A stretch of DNA of 64,000 bases from Flavobacterium luteum (GTDB lineage Bacteria; Bacteroidota; Bacteroidia; Flavobacteriales; Flavobacteriaceae). Positions 49,387 to 58,173 of the stretch are shown here, one piece after another; within the stretch, counting starts at the first letter, position 1, and every line of letters starts with the position of its first letter. Below the pieces are notes generated by a model. It worked only from the letters and a program-made list of their open reading frames with translations. It was not told the DNA's origin and did not search any database. Made by a program: the position numbers and the translations under genes. The stretch lies in NCBI RefSeq assembly GCF_008806775.1, contig NZ_WAEM01000001.1, forward strand, positions 1-64,000, given 5' to 3'.

Positions 49387-49417
49387 AAATTAATTAATAT
49401 TATAAACGAAATTAATC

Positions 49418-50470
49418 ATGATGCCAACTTATCATAACGTACACAATGCCTTTAAATTAAATGGTTTTCATTTTGATCGCGAAAGTTTATTACGTGTAGC
49501 GTATAGTTTTATAAAAGAGGGACAAGATTTTGAAAAACCAATCGGGGATTTTTTATTAGATTGGTTTGATGATAAACCGTATATTGATTTGCAAAGTTCT
49601 GGAACTACAGGAGCTCCAAAAACAATTCGCACATCTAAACAAGCTATAGTAGAATCGGCAATAGCAACTGGAGATTTTTTTGGACTAAGACCCGGAAATA
49701 AAGTATTACATTGTCTGCCTGTAAAATATATAGCAGGTAAATTAATGTTTGTTCGTGCTTTTATACTAGGATTAGACATTGATTTTGTTGCTCCAAGTGC
49801 CAATCCATTCCAAGGAGATATTGCAGATAGAAAATATGACTTTGTAGCTATGGTGCCTTTACAAGCTAAAAATTCTTTAAAAGTATTAAATAGTAATGTA
49901 AAAAAAGTGATTATAGGCGGCTCTATGATTAGTAAAGCATTGCAAAAAGATTTATTAAAAATAGCAACCGAAGTTTATGAAACCTACGGAATGACTGAAA
50001 CCATCACTCATATTGCTGCAAGAGAAATACATGAGAAAGCATTTACAGTTTTGCCAGAAATTACCATTTCTCATGATTATAGAAATTGTTTGGTAATACA
50101 TGCACCAAGAATTTCTGACGATTTAATTGTTACTAATGATATTGTAGAATTAGTAGGTAAAAATCAGTTTAAATTTATAGGAAGATATGACAATATTATC
50201 AATAGTGGTGGTATAAAATTAATACCCGAGCAAATAGAAAACAAACTTTCAGGTAAAATTCCTTCTCGATTTTTTGTTACTGGAAAAAGTGATGAAAAAT
50301 TAGGAGAAAAGTTAATCTTATTGGTTGAGGGTGATAAAAGACCTATTGATGAATCTGTTTTTGAAGCATTAGATAAATATGAAAAACCAAAAGAAGTCAT
50401 TTTTGTTCCAAAATTTAAACAAACAGAAAACGGAAAAATTTTAAGAAAAGAAACGGCTAATAGTTTATAG
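49418..50470 (+). CDS. menE: o-succinylbenzoate-CoA ligase-like AMP-forming enzyme
   Basis: The 350-residue protein is a short acyl-CoA ligase of the ANL superfamily, the size usual for MenE in Bacteroidetes. The P-loop is SSGTTGAPK (about 60-68), A5 is YETYGMTE (about 186-193), the hinge region is GRYDNIINSGGIKLIP (about 253-268) and the catalytic Lys lies in NGKILRKE near the C terminus. MenE activates o-succinylbenzoate in menaquinone synthesis. No other men genes are in the window, so the substrate is inferred from family and size. A shared terminator follows. Confidence 0.82.
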   Translation: MMPTYHNVHNAFKLNGFHFDRESLLRVAYSFIKEGQDFEKPIGDFLLDWFDDKPYIDLQSSGTTGAPKTIRTSKQAIVESAIATGDFFGLRPGNKVLHCLPVKYIAGKLMFVRAFILGLDIDFVAPSANPFQGDIADRKYDFVAMVPLQAKNSLKVLNSNVKKVIIGGSMISKALQKDLLKIATEVYETYGMTETITHIAAREIHEKAFTVLPEITISHDYRNCLVIHAPRISDDLIVTNDIVELVGKNQFKFIGRYDNIINSGGIKLIPEQIENKLSGKIPSRFFVTGKSDEKLGEKLILLVEGDKRPIDESVFEALDKYEKPKEVIFVPKFKQTENGKILRKETANSL

Positions 50471-50486
50471 TTAAACTATTTCAAGA

Positions 50487-50536
50487 AAAATAATACGCAC
50501 TAAAAGTTGAATTCTAGTGCGTATTATTTTTTATTT
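50487..50536. terminator. bidirectional rho-independent terminator
   Basis: AAAATAATACGCACTA (50487-50502) pairs with TAGTGCGTATTATTTT (50515-50530) around a 12-base loop. T-runs follow on the right and A-runs lie on the left. It separates the convergent menE and DoxX genes and overlaps the first bases of the DoxX stop region. Confidence 0.85.
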
Positions 50537-50956
50537 TTCCATTTTAAAATAATAGTCTGCTGAATGTTTTCCACTTCCAAAAAAAAGGAAAAAAAGGCTA
50601 ATCGCCAGCACCAAAAAAGCCACTAATAGGTTTCCTAAATGCATTTCGCCTATAAAATTAATAAGTACAGCACCAAATAGTATTGGAAGTTGTGCAATAA
50701 TAGCCCATCGAGTTAGTAATCCAAAAATAATTATAATTCCGCCCATAATGTGAGCAGCAGCAATGTAATGAAATACAAACATTCCACCTAAAAAATTGCT
50801 TATTGGAGCAATTAAATCTTCAAAATCTCTGTTGTTAGTTATAAAAGAAGCTCCTTTATATATTAAAAAAACTCCTAATGCCACTCGTAAAAAATCTAAT
50901 GTGATTGAAGTATGGCTATTAGCCCACTTATTCAAACCTTTAACTGAAGTATCCAT
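50531..50956 (-). CDS. DoxX family membrane protein
   Basis: The 141-residue protein has four hydrophobic segments (about 22-37, 54-75, 78-97, 105-128), as in DoxX/DoxD-like proteins. LRVALGVFLIYKGASFI (about 25-41) is a typical first helix. Function in this family is not settled; some members take part in quinone-linked redox at the membrane. It faces left, towards menE, but the terminator separates them. Confidence 0.85.
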   Translation of the reverse strand: MDTSVKGLNKWANSHTSITLDFLRVALGVFLIYKGASFITNNRDFEDLIAPISNFLGGMFVFHYIAAAHIMGGIIIIFGLLTRWAIIAQLPILFGAVLINFIGEMHLGNLLVAFLVLAISLFFLFFGSGKHSADYYFKMEK

Positions 50957-51179
50957 AATAATTTAGTTTAAAATTCAATACTAAATTACTAATTTATTTG
51001 TTAAAAATTTATGCAATACTGAAATAAACAAATAAATTTATAAACAATTCTTTTTTTTTTTTTGAATCATAACTTAACCAAAACTGGTTTCTCGGTTTTT
51101 AGATTTTTAAACCGTTTTTATTGTACGCAATTAGGATAATAATTATTGGCAAAGGTTTTTCTAGAGTTTTTTTATTAAT

Positions 51180-52808
51180 TTAAACCTGAATTACTCCCAA
51201 ATTAAACTTTTTTTCAATAGGAGAGTGGTTGGCTGCTTCAATACCCATAGAAATCCAAGTTCTAGTTTCTAAAGGATCAATAATGGCATCTGTCCACAAT
51301 CTTGAAGCAGCATAATACGGCGAAACTTGCTCATCATAACGTGCCTTTATTATATTGAATAATTCTTTTTCTTTAATTTCATCAACAACTTCTCCTTTTG
51401 CTTTAAGTGATGAAGCTTCAATTTGAGCCAATACTTTTGCAGCTTGTGTTCCGCCCATAACAGCAAGTTCGGCACTTGGCCATGCAAAAATCAAACGAGG
51501 GTCATAGGCTTTACCGCACATGGCATAATTTCCAGCACCGTAGGAATTGCCAATAATAACAGTAAACTTAGGTACAACCGAATTAGAAACTGCATTTACC
51601 ATTTTAGCTCCGTCTTTTATGATTCCGCCATGTTCAGATTTGCTTCCCACCATAAAGCCAGTAACATCTTGAATAAAAACCAATGGAATTTTCTTTTGGT
51701 TGCAATTGGCAATAAATCGAGTAGCTTTATCAGCTGAATCTGAATATATAGCTCCTCCAAATTGCATTTCTCCTTTGGCTGTTTTAACTACTTTCCTTTG
51801 ATTGGCAACTATTCCGACTGCCCAACCGTCAATTCTAGCATAAACAGTTATTAGTGTTTTTCCATAATCGCCTTTGTATTCATCAAATTCAGAATTATCA
51901 ACCAATCTTTTAATGATTTCATACATATCGTATTGTTCAGTACGAGATTTTGGCAATATCCCAAAGATTTCTTTTTCGTCTAGTACTGGTTTTTGAGTTT
52001 TCTCTCTATTGAAACCTGCTTTATCAAAATCCCCGATTTTTCCAACAATATTTTTAATTCGATCTAGTGCATCTTTGTCGTCTTTAGCCTTATAATCAGT
52101 CACTCCCGAAATTTCGCAATGTGTAGTTGCTCCGCCAAGAGTTTCATTATCTATGCTTTCGCCAATGGCGGCTTTCACCAAATAACTTCCTGCAAGAAAA
52201 ATACTTCCTGTTTTGTCTACAATCATAGCTTCGTCACTCATAATAGGCAAATACGCACCGCCTGCAACGCAACTTCCCATGACAGCAGCAATTTGAGTAA
52301 TTCCCATACTACTCATAATTGCATTATTTCTAAAAATACGACCAAAATGCGCTGCATCAGGAAAAATTTCATCTTGCAAAGGCAAGTAAACTCCAGCACT
52401 ATCAACTAAATAAATAATTGGCAAACGATTTTCCATTGCAATTTCTTGTGCTCGTAGATTTTTTTTGGCAGTGATAGGAAACCATGCTCCAGCTTTTACC
52501 GTTGCATCATTGGCAACTACAATACATTGTTTTCCCTTGATGTATCCTATTTTAACTACCACTCCACCTGATGGACATCCACCGTGTTCTAAATACATTC
52601 CTTCTCCTGCAAAAGCACCAATTTCTATTTTTTTGGCATCTTTGTCTAATAAATAATCAATACGTTCTCGAGCAGTCATTTTACCTTCGGCGTGTAACTT
52701 TTCTATGCGCTTTTCGCCTCCTCCAAGTTTAACTGTAACTAGTTTTTGTCTTAAATTTGTTAACAAAAGTTTATTATGGTCTTCATTTATATTAAAAGTC
52801 ATGTCCAT
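51180..52808 (-). CDS. acyl-CoA carboxylase beta (carboxyltransferase) subunit
   Basis: The 542-residue protein carries both halves of a crotonase-fold carboxyltransferase: the N-terminal part includes GGCPSGGVVV (about 77-86) and MGSCVAGGAYLP (about 175-186), the C-terminal part GYGAG-like NSYGAGNYAMCGKAYDPR (about 420-437). It carboxylates short-chain acyl-CoAs with biotin as carbon donor. The sequence around VDSAGVYLPLQDEIFPD is closest to methylcrotonyl-CoA carboxylase, but propionyl-CoA remains possible. No biotin-carboxylase alpha subunit lies nearby. A LacI-like site sits 33-46 bases before its start. Confidence 0.88.
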   Translation of the reverse strand: MDMTFNINEDHNKLLLTNLRQKLVTVKLGGGEKRIEKLHAEGKMTARERIDYLLDKDAKKIEIGAFAGEGMYLEHGGCPSGGVVVKIGYIKGKQCIVVANDATVKAGAWFPITAKKNLRAQEIAMENRLPIIYLVDSAGVYLPLQDEIFPDAAHFGRIFRNNAIMSSMGITQIAAVMGSCVAGGAYLPIMSDEAMIVDKTGSIFLAGSYLVKAAIGESIDNETLGGATTHCEISGVTDYKAKDDKDALDRIKNIVGKIGDFDKAGFNREKTQKPVLDEKEIFGILPKSRTEQYDMYEIIKRLVDNSEFDEYKGDYGKTLITVYARIDGWAVGIVANQRKVVKTAKGEMQFGGAIYSDSADKATRFIANCNQKKIPLVFIQDVTGFMVGSKSEHGGIIKDGAKMVNAVSNSVVPKFTVIIGNSYGAGNYAMCGKAYDPRLIFAWPSAELAVMGGTQAAKVLAQIEASSLKAKGEVVDEIKEKELFNIIKARYDEQVSPYYAASRLWTDAIIDPLETRTWISMGIEAANHSPIEKKFNLGVIQV

Positions 52809-52840
52809 GTTAAGTAGTAAATTTTAGAAATGCTAATGTA

Positions 52841-52854
52841 CGAAAACGTTTCCA
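52841..52854. promoter_or_regulatory. possible LacI-type operator upstream of acyl-CoA carboxylase gene
   Basis: CGAAAACGTTTCCA is an imperfect palindrome (five of seven pairs) centred on CpG, 33-46 bases before the leftward start at 52808. Read on the minus strand it shares AACGTTTTCGTA exactly with the site at 7236-7249 region. This could be a second target of the same regulator, or chance in an AT-rich genome. Confidence 0.35.
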
Positions 52855-52944
52855 AAAAGAATTAACTCGTATTTTTAAATAGTAAAGTCGTATATTTATA
52901 GCTCGTTTTTTTAATGATTTAATATTCACTTAACATTAGAAGAA

Positions 52945-52952
52945 TACATTTG
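52945..52952 (+). promoter_or_regulatory. possible -7 element for DUF47-pit operon
   Basis: TACATTTG matches TAnnTTTG, 22 bases before the DUF47 start. No TTG is found at the expected distance upstream. Confidence 0.35.
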
Positions 52953-52973
52953 CGATTTAAAAATCATTAAATT

Positions 52974-53618
52974 ATGACATTAAATAATATTTTTCAGTTC
53001 TTAGTGCCTAAGGATAAAAAATTTTTCCCACTATTTGAGGAGGCTACAGCCAATCTAGTAATTTTAGCAGAAACGTTGCACGAAGCAGTTAATGCTCCAA
53101 GATTAGAGCGTGATGAATATTTTAAAAAAATCGAAGAATTAGAGGCTGTTATAGAGGAAATTACTCATAGAACTCATTTGGAGTTAAGTAAAAATTTTAT
53201 TACTCCATTTGATAGAGAAGATATACATTCATTAATTAAAGCAATCGATAACGTTGCCGATTACATGCATGGGGCTGCAAGCAGAATGCGTTTGTATCAA
53301 GTTGAGAAAATAACAAAATCTATTCGTAAATTAACTGAAATTAATCTTGAAGCGTGTCAACTTATAAATGAAGGAATTAAGCAGTTAAAAGACATGAATA
53401 ATATCAAGATTATCAAAGAGACATGCAAAAAAATTAACAAATTAGAAAGTAAAGCTGATGTCGTTTTTGATAAAGCAGTTGCTGATATTTTTGAAAATGA
53501 GACTGATGCTAAAAATATAATTAAATACAAAGAAGTACTTTCTGCATTAGAATCAGCATCAGATAAATGTAAAATTGTTGCCAATGTAATGGAACAGATT
53601 TCAGTTAAACACTCTTAA
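52974..53618 (+). CDS. DUF47 family PhoU-like Pit accessory protein
   Basis: The 214-residue protein is almost entirely helical and matches the DUF47/PhoU-divergent family. It contains an ALDNVADY-like IDNVADYMHGAASRM segment (about 88-102) and several E/D-rich helices that may bind metal. DUF47 proteins are nearly always encoded just before a Pit phosphate transporter and are thought to regulate it. Here pit starts 28 bases after the stop, giving a two-gene operon. It is cytoplasmic, with no signal or membrane segment. Confidence 0.92.
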   Translation: MTLNNIFQFLVPKDKKFFPLFEEATANLVILAETLHEAVNAPRLERDEYFKKIEELEAVIEEITHRTHLELSKNFITPFDREDIHSLIKAIDNVADYMHGAASRMRLYQVEKITKSIRKLTEINLEACQLINEGIKQLKDMNNIKIIKETCKKINKLESKADVVFDKAVADIFENETDAKNIIKYKEVLSALESASDKCKIVANVMEQISVKHS

Positions 53619-53646
53619 TAGTAATTTTAATTTTGACATACTCTAT

Positions 53647-54936
53647 ATGACTTTACTAATTACTATTATAGTTCTTGCCTTACTGTTTGATTATATTAAT
53701 GGTTTTCATGACGCAGCAAATTCTATCGCTACAATCGTTGCTACAAAAGTATTAACACCTTTTCAGGCTGTAGTTTGGGCTGCTTTTTTTAATTTTCTAG
53801 CCTATTGGGTTTTTGGTTTTGGAGTTGCAGATACAGTGGCAAAAACTGCTAAGACGGAAAATATTGATTTAGTGGTTATTTTATCGGGAGTAGTTGCTGC
53901 AATTATATGGAATTTAATTACTTGGTGGAAAGGTATTCCTTCCAGTTCGTCACATACATTGATTGGTGGATTCGCTGGTGCAGCTATTGCTCATGCAGGT
54001 TTTAATGTTGTAAATTGGTATAAACCAGGTGAAGATGGAAATTTGCCATCTGGAGTATTAGTTGTAATTGCTTTTATTGTTTTAGCACCACTATTGGGAA
54101 TGTTAATTTCTTACTTCATTTCTCTTTGGTTAATGTATTCTTCAAAAAAGAATATTTATCCAAAAATTCTAACTCTAGTTCTGATGTCTTTAGCAGTTTG
54201 GTTTTTAGATACTGTTTTAATTGATTTTAAAGACATTGCGAAGCCCAGATTTGAGAGTGAGTTTTTTAGTGTATTCGCTGAACCATCCAATATTAAATGG
54301 TTGTTGGTTGGGGTAATATTTTTTAGTATTGCAATTTTTAATTTACTTTTTAGTAGTTTTTCTACCGCAAGATCCGAGTCAATTTTAAAGAAAATGCAAT
54401 TATTATCATCGGCTTCGTTTAGTTTAGGACATGGAGGAAATGATTCTCAAAAAGTGATGGGTATTATTGCAGCAGCAGTAGCTGTCTATTTAAATACTCA
54501 TCCAAATGCAAATATGTCTTTAGGCTGGTTAGATTTAGATGTGGTTTTACCCTCTGAAAAAGATGGGGTAAAAATTTCGGGTAAAATGCCAGAATGGATT
54601 CCCATAGCATGCTACAGTGCAATTGCTGCAGGTACACTAAGTGGAGGATGGAAAATTGTAAAAACAATGGGTTCTAAAATTACTAAAGTAACTGCTTTTG
54701 AAGGGGTAGTTGCGGAGTCAGCAGGAGCATTAACATTATTTATGACGGAACACTTTAAAATTCCAGTATCTACAACACATACTATAACAGGTTCTATAAT
54801 AGGAGTAGGAGTTACAAAAAGAGTTTCAGCAGTTCGTTGGGGAGTTACTGTAAAATTATTATGGGCTTGGGTTTTAACCATACCAGTTTCCGCATTGATT
54901 GCTGCTTTACTTTATTATATTATAAAATTATTTTAA
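53647..54936 (+). CDS. pit: Pit family inorganic phosphate transporter
   Basis: The 429-residue inner-membrane permease has the paired family signatures: NGFHDAANSIATIVATKVLTP near the N terminus (about 18-38) and LGHGGNDSQKVMGIIAAA (about 260-277), with another at STTHTITGSIIGVG (about 377-390). About ten to twelve membrane segments are visible. Pit takes up metal-phosphate complexes using the proton gradient at low affinity. The DUF47 gene upstream is its usual partner. A 13-base inverted repeat follows at 55011-55047. Confidence 0.95.
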   Translation: MTLLITIIVLALLFDYINGFHDAANSIATIVATKVLTPFQAVVWAAFFNFLAYWVFGFGVADTVAKTAKTENIDLVVILSGVVAAIIWNLITWWKGIPSSSSHTLIGGFAGAAIAHAGFNVVNWYKPGEDGNLPSGVLVVIAFIVLAPLLGMLISYFISLWLMYSSKKNIYPKILTLVLMSLAVWFLDTVLIDFKDIAKPRFESEFFSVFAEPSNIKWLLVGVIFFSIAIFNLLFSSFSTARSESILKKMQLLSSASFSLGHGGNDSQKVMGIIAAAVAVYLNTHPNANMSLGWLDLDVVLPSEKDGVKISGKMPEWIPIACYSAIAAGTLSGGWKIVKTMGSKITKVTAFEGVVAESAGALTLFMTEHFKIPVSTTHTITGSIIGVGVTKRVSAVRWGVTVKLLWAWVLTIPVSALIAALLYYIIKLF

Positions 54937-55010
54937 TTTTTATTACTTTATTTATTATTCCTGAATGATTTTTTCATTCAAGAATTCTTATTTAAAGCTT
55001 ATATATTTTC

Positions 55011-55047
55011 AATGTTAAGTTTTTAGTTGAAACGAAAACTTAACATT
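55011..55047. repeat. 13-base perfect inverted repeat between pit and lysine-rich gene
   Basis: AATGTTAAGTTTT (55011-55023) pairs perfectly with AAAACTTAACATT (55035-55047) around an 11-base loop. No T-tract follows, so a classical terminator is unlikely. It lies 75-111 bases after the pit stop and 64 bases before the next start. Confidence 0.55.
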
Positions 55048-55110
55048 GGGGAATTGTATTTATCAGTATTTTTGTTAACATAAAATTTACATTTATAAAT
55101 ACTTAAAATT

Positions 55111-55473
55111 ATGATAGAAAAAAAAGGTTCACATGCAAATGATGTGATAGAAGTAACTTCTGAATCAGTAGAAAACATTATAGATCCAAATGATGTGATA
55201 GAAGCAACTTCTGATTTAGATAGAGAATCAAATTTTGCTAACATTGATGAAGCTGTAACTATCGAAGTTTTAAAAAAAATAAAATCTACTAAAAATTTAG
55301 ATAAAGTAAAAAAAGCAAAGGAGAAGCAAAAGGAGAAAGAGAAAAAAGAAAAGGCTAAGAAAAAAGAGAAAGTAAAAAAAGAGAAACAAAAGGAGAAGGA
55401 CAAGAAAAAGAAAGCCAAAAAGAAAGAAAAAGAAAAGGCAAAAAAGAAGCCAAAATTAAAAAAGAAAAAGTAA
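55111..55473 (+). CDS. lysine-rich low-complexity protein
   Basis: The 120-residue product has an acidic N-terminal half (about 1-58) and a C-terminal half (about 60-120) of almost pure Lys, Glu and Ala in coiled-coil-like runs such as KKAKEKQKEKEKKEKAKK. Within the first half, DNA at 55137-55163 and 55188-55214 is a 27-base direct repeat with one mismatch, giving NDVIE-V/A-TS twice at a 17-residue spacing. No fold or function is recognised. The basic tail could bind nucleic acid or polyphosphate; the latter would suit its place between Pit and the porin, but that is only inference. Confidence 0.6.
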   Translation: MIEKKGSHANDVIEVTSESVENIIDPNDVIEATSDLDRESNFANIDEAVTIEVLKKIKSTKNLDKVKKAKEKQKEKEKKEKAKKKEKVKKEKQKEKDKKKKAKKKEKEKAKKKPKLKKKK

Positions 55474-55493
55474 AAGCATATAATTACTGTGTT

Positions 55494-55528
55494 AAACTCT
55501 TAAATTAATTTTTAAGAGTTTTTTTTTA
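55494..55528 (+). terminator. rho-independent terminator after lysine-rich gene
   Basis: AAACTCTTAAA (55494-55504) pairs with TTTAAGAGTTT (55511-55521) around a six-base loop and is followed by a T-run. Confidence 0.78.
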
Positions 55529-55565
55529 TTTGATATATTTGATAAAAATTACATCTAAAATTTTC

Positions 55566-56789
55566 ATGAAAAAAATTAAAGTTCTGTTTTTATTTCTTTT
55601 CTCAAGTTCAATTTATTCACAAGAAACAATCACACAATCTCATAATGATAACGATTTAAAGCTATCAGCACTACCTTATTATAGTTTTGGTAAAGGAGTA
55701 GGTTTGACATCTCCTGACAGTTTATTTCAATTAAATATAAGATTTCGTATGCAAAACAGAGTCTCTTATATTAAAAACGAAGGAGAAAATGGTGCTTATG
55801 ATGGGCAAATTCGTCGTTTGCGATTGCGATTTGATGGCTACGTCGGAAATCCAAAATTTCTCTATGCCATACAATTATCGTTTGCACCAGGAGATGTTGG
55901 AGAAGTTGTAGAAGGTGAAAATATAAATATCATCAGAGATGCAGTAGTTTTTTATAGACCTAATAAGAATTGGAATATTAGTTTTGGTCAAACCAAATTG
56001 CCAGGGAATAGGCAGCGTGTGAATTCTTCAGGTGGTTTACAACTAACCGATAGAACTGTCAATAATGCTAAATTTACTATTGATAGAGATTTTGGTTTTC
56101 AAGTGCATAATATGAATGAATTTAAAAATAAGTTTTCTTATAATTTTAAAGCAGCTTTATCCACAGGTGAAGGCAGAAACGTAACTGGAAAAGCTGATGA
56201 TGGAGTAGCAGTAACCGGAAAAATAGAGTTGTTACCACTTGGAGCTTTTGAAAAAGACGGAACCTATTTTGAAGGAGATATTATTAGAGAAAAGACGCCT
56301 AAATTAATGTTTTCAGGAGCTTTTCAACAAAATAATCAAGCTAAAAGAACTCAAGGTCAATTAGGATCTAATTTATTTGAAAATCGTACTATGAAATCAG
56401 TTTTACTAGATGCTATGTTTAAATACAATGGCTGGGCTGCAATGTCAAGCTATATGTCGAGAAGCACAAGTAAAAATGCAGTAACTTTTGATGCATTAGA
56501 TGCTACAAAATTCAATTATGTATTTGTAGGGAGTGGTTTTGATTATCAATTGAGTTACATCAATAAAAACTATTATGAATTTATTGGCAGGTATTCCAAT
56601 CAAAAAGTAGGCGGCGATATTAAAGTTTTTGCACCCAATACAAATCAATATTCATTAGGTGTTACAAAATACATTTGGCAACATTCCTTTAAGCTTCAAG
56701 CAGAACTCAATTATGATACTCTAAACTTTAATGACGGAACAAATAAAAATAATTGGTATTTGCGTTTTCAAATAGAAATCGGAATTTAA
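55566..56789 (+). CDS. phosphate-selective porin O/P family protein
   Basis: The ATG at 55566 gives a clean signal peptide (MKKIKVLFLFLFSSSIYSQ) and 407 residues; an upstream TTG frame adds a non-signal-like extension. The mature part is a beta-barrel of the Porin_O_P family: RRLRLRFDGYVGNPKFLYAI (about 87-106), WNISFGQTKLPGNRQR (about 143-158) and a final WYLRFQIEIGI. The family takes up phosphate or pyrophosphate across the outer membrane in Pseudomonas. Its place just after DUF47-pit supports a phosphate role here. A terminator separates it from the lysine-rich gene. Confidence 0.85.
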   Translation: MKKIKVLFLFLFSSSIYSQETITQSHNDNDLKLSALPYYSFGKGVGLTSPDSLFQLNIRFRMQNRVSYIKNEGENGAYDGQIRRLRLRFDGYVGNPKFLYAIQLSFAPGDVGEVVEGENINIIRDAVVFYRPNKNWNISFGQTKLPGNRQRVNSSGGLQLTDRTVNNAKFTIDRDFGFQVHNMNEFKNKFSYNFKAALSTGEGRNVTGKADDGVAVTGKIELLPLGAFEKDGTYFEGDIIREKTPKLMFSGAFQQNNQAKRTQGQLGSNLFENRTMKSVLLDAMFKYNGWAAMSSYMSRSTSKNAVTFDALDATKFNYVFVGSGFDYQLSYINKNYYEFIGRYSNQKVGGDIKVFAPNTNQYSLGVTKYIWQHSFKLQAELNYDTLNFNDGTNKNNWYLRFQIEIGI

Positions 56790-56872
56790 TTAGTAGTTTT
56801 TCATCAATTTCAATTCATTAAGTCAATATCTTAATTCTACTATTTCTAAATGATAGAAAGTTTTTAAAGTTG

Positions 56873-56880
56873 TAAATTTG
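56873..56880 (+). promoter_or_regulatory. possible -7 element for miaE
   Basis: TAAATTTG matches TAnnTTTG, 64 bases before the miaE start. The upstream TTG is not at the expected place. Confidence 0.35.
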
Positions 56881-56943
56881 TATTTTAATAATTATATGTT
56901 TCAATTCAATTTTTGAACTAATACTCTAAAATTTACCGCTATT

Positions 56944-57537
56944 ATGTCCACATTCAGACTAAAATTGCCAACTGATCCACGCTGGGTTAATATTGTAGAT
57001 ACAAACATCGAAGAAATCCTTACCGATCACGCTTGGTGCGAGCAAAAAGCAGCTTCTAATGCCATTACAATTATTACTATTAATTCAGAATATCCTGATT
57101 TAGTTTCAGATATGTTGGCTTTGGCCAAAGAAGAAATTGAGCATTTTCAGATGGTACACAATATCATTAGAAAACGTGGTTTGACTTTAGGACGCGAACG
57201 CAAAGACGAATATGTTGGTGAATTAGCCCAATACATGAAAAAAAGCAATACCGGAAGCCGAGTTTCCGGATTTGTTGAGCGATTGTTGTTTTCGGCTATG
57301 ATAGAAGCTAGAAGTTGCGAGCGGTTTAAAGTGCTTTCTGAAAATATTCAAGACCAAGAGTTAGCCTTTTTTTATAGAGAATTAATGGAGAGCGAAGCAG
57401 GACATTATACTACTTTTATTACCTATGCCCGTAAATATGGCCACGGAATTGATGTTGAACAACGTTGGCAAGAATGGTTAGAATTTGAAGCATCAGTAAT
57501 TGCAAAATATGGGAAGAAAGAAACCATTCACGGATAA
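56944..57537 (+). CDS. miaE: tRNA-(ms2io6A37) hydroxylase
   Basis: MiaE hydroxylates the isopentenyl side chain of ms2i6A37 in tRNA with molecular oxygen. The 197-residue protein is a di-iron four-helix bundle of the MiaE type. Ligand motifs are DHAWCEQKAA (about 28-37), EEIEHFQMVH (about 63-72), EARSCERF (about 120-127) and ESEAGHYTTF (about 150-159). Its 3' end overlaps an in-frame-shifted upstream extension of the next gene, but the likely GNAT start lies 11 bases after the miaE stop, so the two are co-transcribed. Confidence 0.94.
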   Translation: MSTFRLKLPTDPRWVNIVDTNIEEILTDHAWCEQKAASNAITIITINSEYPDLVSDMLALAKEEIEHFQMVHNIIRKRGLTLGRERKDEYVGELAQYMKKSNTGSRVSGFVERLLFSAMIEARSCERFKVLSENIQDQELAFFYRELMESEAGHYTTFITYARKYGHGIDVEQRWQEWLEFEASVIAKYGKKETIHG

Positions 57538-57547
57538 TAATCCTAAA

Positions 57548-58042
57548 ATGATAATACTTTCTGAAGCTACTACCAAAGATATTATAACTATTCAAGAAAT
57601 TGCGAAGATTACTTGGAGCCACACTTATGGAGAAATTCTTTCGAAAGCACAAATTGCTTACATGCTCGATTTGTTCTATTCAGACGAAATGTTGCACAAG
57701 AATTTAGAAAGTAATCACCATTTTATTCTAGCAAAGGAAGAAGAGAAAAGTTTAGGGTTTGCTTCTTATGAACATCATTATCAAAACAAACACCAAACCC
57801 GATTGCATAAATTATATGTATTGCCACAAGCTCAAAAAAGAGGAGTAGGTCAGTTGCTTATTGAAACAATTGAAAATAAATCAAAAGCAAAGAATGATTT
57901 ATCAATATCCTTAAATGTAAATCGAAATAATTGCGCTTATCTTTTTTATAAAAAAATGGGTTTTCAAATTGTTGAAGAAGAAAATATAGCAATTGGGAAT
58001 GATTATTTTATGGAAGATTATAAGATGGAAAAGGTATTGTAA
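57548..58042 (+). CDS. GNAT family N-acetyltransferase
   Basis: The ATG at 57548 (MIILSEATTKDI) gives 164 residues, typical for the family; an upstream ATG at 57500 lies inside miaE and adds an unrelated segment. The acetyl-CoA site is LHKLYVLPQAQKRGVGQLL (about 85-103), with the Q/R-x-x-G-x-G/A loop as QKRGVG. NVNRNNCAYLFYKKMGF (about 125-141) is the usual motif B. The acceptor substrate is unknown; some members act on polyamines or protein N-termini. Confidence 0.88.
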   Translation: MIILSEATTKDIITIQEIAKITWSHTYGEILSKAQIAYMLDLFYSDEMLHKNLESNHHFILAKEEEKSLGFASYEHHYQNKHQTRLHKLYVLPQAQKRGVGQLLIETIENKSKAKNDLSISLNVNRNNCAYLFYKKMGFQIVEEENIAIGNDYFMEDYKMEKVL

Positions 58043-58173
58043 TCTCTTTAAGTTTAATTCATTACGGCTATGTTTTAATTTTTACCACAAATTATAAAAA
58101 TTTGCGAGCCTAAGGTCAATATTTTTTTGAATTTGTTCTGTCGAAGTAATTTATTTAAAGAAGTGATTTAAAC

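Noticed and set aside
54962..54980. TGAATGA/TCATTCA hairpin after pit as a terminator
   Set aside because: Only seven base pairs, A/U-rich and without a T-tract behind it.
55023..55418. 131-codon minus-strand frame rich in Phe and Ser
   Set aside because: Mirror image of the lysine-rich gene (AAA/AAG read as TTT/CTT); no independent support.
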